A DNA stretch of 64,000 nucleotides, from NCBI GenBank assembly GCA_029582265.1, contig CM055828.1:34507263-34571262 (forward strand), written 5' to 3'. A program made the position numbers and the translations under genes. This DNA is from Zoroaster sp. YZ-2022. Its lineage: Eukaryota; Echinodermata; Asteroidea; Forcipulatida; Zoroasteridae. The notes below the pieces were generated by a model, which made no database searches, had not been told where the DNA came from, and saw nothing but the letters and a program-made list of their open reading frames with translations. Positions 58,053 through 64,000 of the stretch are shown in pieces (the stretch's first letter is position 1; each line of letters begins with the position of its first letter).

Positions 58053-58775
58053 ATCATAGAGTATACAAAAGAAATTATTTGAATTATGAATAACTTATCA
58101 ATATTTATCGCAGCTACATATATACACATAGTGCATGCAGGTGCATGATAAATATTCTGCTCTTTGTTCATTTCTTGGACAGTTATTTTGTAGAATTGGC
58201 CTAACTTATTAACTTTTACTATAGGAAAAGAACAATGTAGACTTTCATATTTAAACAAAAAACATACGCCAAATTTTGCTTCACATGGAATAAGTATCTT
58301 GTAAGTTTATATGTCACAGGATGGTTTCTATTTAATATACAAAATGGCGGCATTCGTTAAAACTTACCCCATGGTTACTGGTATAGATATACACTAACGA
58401 AAGAATACACAACGATGATTTTCCTGATTGTCTACACAAACTTCTCCTGATTCTTCAAGCAACTATGATAAGCAACCCGGGCCGTGCACGTCTGATGTAG
58501 AACTCAAGTAATTATTGACTGCACGTCTGATGTCGAACTCAAGTAATTATTGACTGTGCACGTCTGATGTCGAACTCAAGTAACTACACAAAAACAGGCT
58601 TGTATATATCATGGAGGAATGTATATAGTGGCGATCATTTCTGTTTTAGGGGAATTCCCACAGTTTTGCAATCGTACCAGGCATTTCCAATAACGATTTT
58701 CCAAACAATACAGCGTGAGCACAGGTGTAGTAGTATATATATATGGGGCTCCTGGCGCACTAGCCTATTTGTTTC

Positions 58776-59005
58776 ATAAAAATGACTTTTATTTTCAAAA
58801 AATTACTTTTATTTTCATAAAAACGATTTTTTCCATAAAAATGACTTTTATTTTTCATAAAAACGATTTTTAGAACAAAAATGAAAAAACGATTTTTATT
58901 TATGTAAATGTGGAAGAAAACTAAGCTATATTTTTCTCTCATCTAAAAATCAGCTTTAGTAGATGTAAATGGAGCTCAGTAGTTGATTTTTCATAAAAAT
59001 GACTT
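58776..59005. repeat. AT-rich tandem repeat at the left of the viral-type remnant
   Basis: Degenerate units of CATAAAAATGACTTTTATTT and CATAAAAACGATTTTT. It marks the transition to the AT-rich Polinton-like block and may belong to its non-coding end. 58053-58775 contains a doubled GTCTGATGTCGAACTCAAGT segment (58488-58583) and nothing else recognised. Confidence 0.7.
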
Positions 59006-59192
59006 TTATCAAAATATAAATATTGTCGTTTTGGGTTGTTGGCGCTTGCGTGGTGGAGCATGAAAGGTGTTGATTAAATTTAATAAAATGATAAGCTTGT
59101 TTTTAATAGCTGATGGAGTTTGTGTTTTTTAGTAGTTTGTGGGTAGGTATAGGGGATAAAAGGTACTAAAAGTGATTTTGTGAATATATATA

Positions 59193-59250
59193 TAAAATCT
59201 CACCTATAAAATTGAAAAAATAAAAAATATTATCTAGATTTATAGTAAAT
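59193..59250 (+). promoter_or_regulatory. Upstream block shared by two viral-type ORFs, copy 1
   Basis: AAAATCTCACCTATAAAATT, then GAAAAAATAAAAAATATTAT, then CT, ending about 14 bp before the ATG at 59251. It is almost identical to 59802-59845, differing at two bases and one A. Position and TATAAA content suggest a promoter. Confidence 0.55.
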
Positions 59251-59655
59251 ATGACAAACTATAGATTAAAGAGCAAAGCTGAGCTAAAAGAGATTGTATT
59301 AAAAAATAATATTAAAATTGGCGCTGGATCTGGTAAATATGGAAAACTGATCAAGCAGGATTATTTAATAGCAATAATGAAATATAAAGAGAAATTACCA
59401 CAACGAAAAAACAGTTCGTGCGAATGGCTTTTAAATGGTTCGTTCGAAAAATGTAGTAGACCAAGCACGGGTGTAGATGTATATTGCTCTATGCATGTGT
59501 GGCGTATTAGACAAGGAAAATCTAAGACAGTTGCTTGTAAAAGATGTAAAATGGGTACAAAAGCAAAAGGGCAAATATGTACTAATTGTATGTTTCTTTG
59601 TAGGAAAAAATTAGCTTTATCACTAGCTGAAACTCTCGCTAGAAAAAAATTATAA
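59251..59655 (+). CDS. SAP-like / zinc-ribbon small protein of a Polinton-like element
   Basis: 134 codons from ATG to TAA, intact. Residues ~4-45 (YRLKSKAELKEIVLKNNIKI... QDYLIAIM) resemble the helix-turn-helix of a SAP DNA-binding motif. The C-terminal half is cysteine-rich: CKRCKMG-x-CTNC forms a zinc-ribbon-like CxxC...CxxC, preceded by further Cys/His (SSCEW, CSRPSTGVDVYCSMH). Codon use is far more AT-rich than MCRS1. It sits upstream of the broken family B polymerase in the same orientation and likely belonged to the same element. Function unknown; DNA binding is inferred only from motif shape. Confidence 0.6.
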   Translation: MTNYRLKSKAELKEIVLKNNIKIGAGSGKYGKLIKQDYLIAIMKYKEKLPQRKNSSCEWLLNGSFEKCSRPSTGVDVYCSMHVWRIRQGKSKTVACKRCKMGTKAKGQICTNCMFLCRKKLALSLAETLARKKL

Positions 59656-59767
59656 TTTTGTGATGAAAGAGTTGATAAAGACAACAACTCGTTTATAGCG
59701 AATATATATAAAATTAAAAAATTATACGGCGGGGGCCGCTACTGATTGTTTTTTTTTTTTGGAAATG

Positions 59768-59856
59768 TAAAAATCTTACTTATAAAATTGAGATAAAATT
59801 TTAAAAATCTCATCTATAAAATTGAAAAAGTAAAAAAATATTATCTTGTTTAATAG
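59768..59856 (+). promoter_or_regulatory. Upstream block shared by two viral-type ORFs, copies 2a and 2b
   Basis: A partial copy (59768-59790, AAAATCTTACTTATAAAATT) followed by a full copy (59802-59845, AAAATCTCATCTATAAAATT and the A/T-rich remainder), about 20 bp before the ATG at 59867. Upstream, GGCGGGGGCCGC at 59730 is a GC-rich palindrome in otherwise AT-rich DNA. Confidence 0.55.
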
Positions 59857-59866
59857 TAAAGAGAGT

Positions 59867-60028
59867 ATGGAAGAAAGAAGAAAAAGATATATATCGAAAT
59901 GGACATTGAGAGAATTGAAAGAGTTTGCGCGAGAACACAGACCATTAATTCTTGTGCAAAACAGCAAGGGTAAATTTGATAAACGTTCTTATTACAACGC
60001 GGTAAAAAATATATATAAAACGGTATAA
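59867..60028 (+). CDS. Small ORF ahead of the polymerase remnant
   Basis: 53 codons from ATG (59867) to TAA. WTLRELKEFAREHRPLILVQ and SYYNAVKNIYK give the same SAP-like helical pattern as the ORF at 59251. The next ORF continues in a different frame within a few codons, in an A-rich stretch. So this is either a separate small gene or the shifted N-terminus of the polymerase ORF. Confidence 0.4.
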   Translation: MEERRKRYISKWTLRELKEFAREHRPLILVQNSKGKFDKRSYYNAVKNIYKTV

Positions 60029-62264
60029 ACAAAAGCCATTAACAAAATCAACAAAGCGTCAACTTGAGGTTGTTATAGAAGATGAAGCTATTCCGATAGG
60101 ACCAGGAAGACACTCGCGAAAAGATTTGTATAAGATTGTGAGAGATTGGCGTAGGGGTGTTTTAGAGTTTGACGAACCACCGATCGATGGCGGGGAATAT
60201 TTGCGAAAGCGAACAATGACTATACCGATGGGTCATAAAAGAGAAAAAGATTTACATGTATTTTACAAAGGTGTTGAAACGCCGATAATTGAAAAGTTGA
60301 CTTTAGATTTACAAGAATTTGGGCCGTACAAGTTTATGATATACTTGTGGGTTAAATTTTATAAAGAAAAAGATGACGGCGGTATTGATTCTTCGACGCT
60401 TCCTCTTCATTTTTCTGAACAAATAACTTTATTAAATATGAATAATATTAAAGCTGAATTAGCTAAGGGTTTTGATAGAATTTGAGAAGTTATAGCAAAT
60501 TGTACAAATAGAGGTTCTGGATGGATCGTAGATCGTTTTGAACGATTAGAACTTACAATTTCAAAATATCAACCTTTGAGAGGGGGTTCTTATATCGAGC
60601 TATGCGACTACATAAAAAATAAAAAAGCATGCATCAACGTAAAAAACAAAGATGACGATTGTTTGCGATGGACACTACGAAGTGCTCTTTTTCCAACTTT
60701 AAAAGATCCCCAAAGAATGTCTAAATACCCAACAGAGGATGGTTTAAATTTTGATGGTATCGAGACTCCTACACCAATCAGTCAGATTAAGCGAGTAGAG
60801 AAACAAAATTGTTTAGCGACAAACGTTTATGGTTTGGATAAATACAATTCAGTCATTCCTTTATACATTAGTGACGGCGAGTGTGAAAAAGAACGACTAA
60901 AATTATTATTAATCCAAGAACAAGAACAAGGAGGAACTAGATCTCACTACGTTTGGATCAAGGATTTTAATAAATTACTTTACGATCAAACGAGGCATAA
61001 AGCTAAAAAACACTTTTGTGATCGTTGCTTGTGTAATTTTAGTAGAGAAGAACTACGACTCTCATCTTATCATGCAAGGAATGAGTAAAACAAAAGGAGA
61101 ACTAACGTGTATTCCAAACAATATGGAAAAGTATATTTCTTTTTCAATCGGTCAACTACGATTTCTCGATAGTTTTCAATTCTTACCTTATTCGCTCAAT
61201 AAAATGGTTGAATCGAGTAAATCTTTTCGTATTACGAAATTACACGAACCCGATTTAGAAAAAAAAAATCTTTTAAAACAAAAAGGTATTTATCCTTACG
61301 AGTACATGAATAGTTTTGAAAGATTTGAAGAAAAACAACTTCCTCCACAAGAAGCTTTTTATAGTCATTTAAACAAGCAACATATTACCGAAGAAGAATA
61401 CTCACACGCAAAAAAGGTTTGGGCTAAATTTGATTGTAAAAATTTAGGAGACTATCACGATTTGTATGTGTGTACCGATGTCTCGTTATTAGCGGATGTG
61501 TTTGAAAAGTTTCGCGATACTTGTATGAAACAATACGATTTAGATCCAGCTCATTATTATACGAGTCCTGGTTTAAGTTGGGACGCTTTATTAAAACATT
61601 CGAAACAAACTTTAGAGTTGTTGACGGATATCGACATGTATTTATTTATAGAAAAAGGTTTGAGAGGGGGAATAGTTATGGCGAGTAATAGATACTCTAA
61701 AGCAAACAACCCCAAATGCGAGGGTTACGATAAAACAAAACCAACGAGCTACATTATGTATTTAGACGCGAATAATTTATACGGCTACGCGATGAGTCAA
61801 CCTTTACCAACGGGTAATTTTAAATGGTTATCTCAAGAACGAATTAATGATTTTTATTTTCATAAAAAGAAAAAAGGATTAAAATACGGAAGAGGACATA
61901 TTTGGAATACCCTAAAGAATTACACGATTCTCACAACGATTATCCGCTCGCGCCAGAGAAATTAACAGTACCGAAAGAATGGATGTCGCCGTATCAGCTC
62001 GAGTTATTAAAAGACGAACCCGATCCAAACGTTCAAAAATTAGTCGCTAATTTAGGCAACACAACAAAATACGTTATTCATTATCAGAATTTACAAAAAT
62101 ATTTACAACTCGGTATGAAACTAACTAAAATTCATCGCGTTTTAGAATTTGATGAATCGCCATGGATGAAATCCTACATTAATTTAAACACTGAATTTAG
62201 AAAAGACGCAACGTCAGATTTTGAAAAAGACTTATACAAACTCATGAATAATTCAGTTTTTGGA
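60027..62264 (+). pseudogene. Truncated protein-primed family B DNA polymerase, Polinton/adintovirus-like
   Basis: Recognised from YKPLRG-type N-terminal context (SKYQPLRGGSYIEL, KKACINVKNKDDDC), the Cys/His block HFCDRCLCNFSREEL, the NNMEKYISFS..RFLDSFQ segment, TDVSLLADVFEKFRD, the palm motif MYLDANNLYGYAMSQPLP and the KLMNNSVFG motif. Breaks seen: an in-frame TGA at 60483; a frame change near 61050-61088, where the part normally holding exonuclease motif I is absent; a frame change near 61890; and a sudden end at 62264, before the YxDTD catalytic palm motif. It cannot encode a working polymerase. Known role of the family: protein-primed replication of the element. It is AT-rich unlike MCRS1, consistent with transfer from a DNA virus or virus-like transposon. 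Polinton versus adintovirus cannot be separated on this fragment. Confidence 0.88.
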
Positions 62265-62653
62265 AATCACTACAACAAACGTGGATGTACATGTACCATG
62301 GAGGAAGGATGGCAAGTATGCCTAATAACCTCAATCCTCCAAAATCATTTTTTGGAAAGACCAACATGTATCATGTAACCTCAATCCTCTATTTTCATCC
62401 ATTGTCAAATAAAGCCTGATAACCTCAATCTTCCATAATCCACCAAGCAAATAATCACATCTGCCCTCAATCCTTCAAAATCCTTCAAAATCCTTCACCA
62501 CTGCAATTTCCACATAACCTCAATCCTTCAAAATCTTTCACTTTGGCAAAGAGGATTTTGGAGGATTTGGGAAGGTTAGGGTTAATCTTGATAAAGTCAT
62601 ATGATGTTTATATAAAGCCTGTAACTTTGTTTTCTTTTGATGTTTTCTTACAG

Positions 62654-62897
62654 GGATCAGAGAGATGACATCCTTGAACACGGTAAGAGCTGATTCCTCT
62701 AGAAAATGTTGCAAACAAACTGAACAAACAAATCCAATAAATTGTACAGTATCCCGAACCAAGAATTTCTTCAGTAATTCTGCTTTTGTTTTGTTTTTCT
62801 GCAGAGTTATCAGTATTTGATCGAAGGCAGAAACGTGAAATCAGACATCTTGAGAATGAGATTACTAAATGGCAATACCTTGTCGATAGTGTCACAG
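62654..62897 (+). pseudogene. Duplicated MCRS1 exons 8 and 9
   Basis: Copies of exon 8 (62654-62682) and exon 9 (62805-62897), both with intact AG and GT borders and open frame. Exon 8 differs only by a third-position change (CAT to CAC); exon 9 has GCA to TCA (Ala to Ser in the LAVFDR segment). The sites are intact, but the upstream flank is viral-type polymerase DNA rather than exon 7. Whether exons 10-12 follow is beyond the window; it may be a partial duplicate or a second haplotype. Confidence 0.85.
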
Positions 62898-62996
62898 GTA
62901 GGCTAAAAAAAACTGTTAATAAAGACTGGATACACCATTTTTCGTTAACCTGTACTCATAAGGAGCCAACATTTGTACAAAACCGTTTACTTGGTG

Positions 62997-63952
62997 CAGT
63001 GGCGCACCCAGGATTTTATTGGGGGGGGGGGCTCAAAAATTTTTTTTTTTGAAATCCAATATGGGGGAGAGACATGGCGGACCCAAACCATAACCGCTGG
63101 CGCGGCTGTAGCCATGTCCCTAATCGTGCTCGTCAGTGAACCTACGGCACATGTTAAATGTTTCCTGGTGGTTTCTAGTCATAAAAAGAAGACATTATGA
63201 CATGATTCAGACTCGTAGGGTTTTACCTTCCATATAATTTCCTCCTCTTGATGTAAAGAACTTGAGCTAATTGTTTCGTCTGCAAGATTTCTATATTTAA
63301 ACATTTTCATTGCGCGGACGTAAAGTTTGTGATAATTCCGGGCGGAGCTAAATTTTCTCAAACACGAATTTGGCGGCAAAACCAAATCCCAATATTATCC
63401 AATCGGTGTTTGCTAAAACAGTGTCGCATAATCTTTGTAAATTAAAACCCGATCCTGGGCCATTGTGTACAAACTGGAAAGGAGTTGATTATAATGCGGG
63501 CGTGTTTAAATTTTAAAAAACATTTACGAGTAACCTCAACGACAGTCAACGACCTCAACAACAGAAACGGACAACAGAAAATGAAAATAAAATTAAGTAA
63601 AGCTGCTCCCTGATCAGGGTGCACCATGGCAGGGGGGGGGAGAATGTCTAAAAATGCTTGTTATATATACTGGTGGCCCTTCAAGCTTACATGCACATGC
63701 ATACGCAACGCCGTAAAATATAATAGTGAGTGGAATAAATGGAAAACTTTTGGAGGGGAGCTTGAGTCTCCTGAGTCCCCATCCCTTGTACCACTGCCCT
63801 ACTCCTTGCCGAACTCCTCTGTAGACAAGACTTGGGCTCAGATTTTGCTCTCTTTCCCGGCCCCTTCTTTAAAAAAAATAATAAAACATCAGCGGGCCCT
63901 TGGGGGGGGGGCTCGAGCCCCCCGAGCTCCCCCCCCCTTGGGTGCGCCACTG
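62997..63952. mobile_element. Non-autonomous hAT-like element, 956 bp, 8-bp target duplication
   Basis: Ends CAGTGGCGCACCCAGG and TTGGGTGCGCCACTG are inverted repeats, flanked by exact ACTTGGTG at 62989-62996 and 63953-63960. The uninterrupted target is present once at 42356-42363 in the first MCRS1 copy. No transposase ORF; G-rich and C-rich subterminal tracts match the other CAGTGGCG elements here. Confidence 0.93.
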
Positions 63953-64000
63953 ACTTGGTGATGATATCAAACATCTTGAGAAATAAATTTATCTACATTC

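Larger units (their letters stand above)
62265..64000 (+). repeat. Second copy of MCRS1 intron 7 to intron 9, running off the window
   Basis: From AATCACTACAACAAAC onward the sequence follows 41686-42404 with only scattered substitutions, plus about 54 extra bases (mainly near 62480-62525 within CCTTCAAAAT subrepeats) and the 956-bp insertion at 62997-63952. It contains the right part of a family D MITE and exons 8 and 9 of MCRS1 with their splice signals. It is still matching at base 64000. Confidence 0.95.

Noticed and set aside
57484..58258. His/Thr/Leu/Ser-rich ORFs
   Set aside because: Translation of GT and GAGT microsatellites.

Overview
The window is metazoan nuclear DNA. It has a multi-exon gene with GT-AG introns, no operon-like packing, tRNA-derived SINEs, non-LTR retrotransposon tails, DNA-transposon miniatures (MITEs), minisatellites and frequent ACATGT-rich stretches. 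Protein and repeat content suggest a marine invertebrate deuterostome (echinoderm or hemichordate-like), but the species cannot be fixed from sequence alone. The only complete, clearly functional protein gene I can support is a 12-coding-exon microspherule protein 1 gene (MCRS1, 34264-44321, + strand). All 11 introns keep GT-AG and frame, giving a predicted 494-residue product with an MCRS N-terminal region, a coiled coil and a C-terminal FHA domain. A possible YY1/CCAAT promoter with a non-coding first exon lies about 2 kb upstream (31930-32097).

Layout: 1-31 kb is gene-poor and made of dispersed repeats. Several MITE families end in TTAA plus CCCT (three end in CCCTCCTA, one in CCCTAAC), with related TTAA families ending AGGG or AGAGGGGC. 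There are also TA-flanked inverted-repeat elements, two long hairpins with the same apex, a 1.4 kb 17-bp minisatellite grown inside a MITE, SINEs, and a LINE 3' end. 31-45 kb is MCRS1, whose introns hold at least six more MITEs, a LINE fragment and several minisatellites (12, 14 and 122 bp units). 45-49.8 kb is mostly repeat debris. 49841-53779 is a TTAA-bounded piggyBac element with an intron-containing but frameshifted transposase, itself carrying a LINE tail. 53.9-54.7 kb is a 190-bp satellite (4 copies), followed by an unrecognised minus-strand coding-like stretch (54807-55616).

58.8-62.26 kb is an AT-rich remnant of a Polinton/Maverick-like or adintovirus-like element. It has a small SAP-like/zinc-ribbon ORF, a second small ORF, and a broken, truncated protein-primed family B DNA polymerase. 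The two small ORFs are preceded by almost the same 42-bp AT-rich upstream block. At 62265 the polymerase stops abruptly and the sequence becomes a second copy of MCRS1 intron 7 to intron 9, including exons 8 and 9. That copy carries a 956-bp hAT-type insertion with a perfect 8-bp target duplication, absent from the first copy. The copy runs off the end of the window, so it may be a tandem paralogue, a partial segmental duplication, or an unmerged second haplotype in the assembly.

Functionally the window is one housekeeping chromatin gene (INO80/NSL complex subunit) in a transposon graveyard. The most notable signals are the polymerase/MCRS1 junction, the repeated upstream block of the viral-type ORFs, the shared-apex hairpins, and the set of TTAA elements beside a piggyBac relative.
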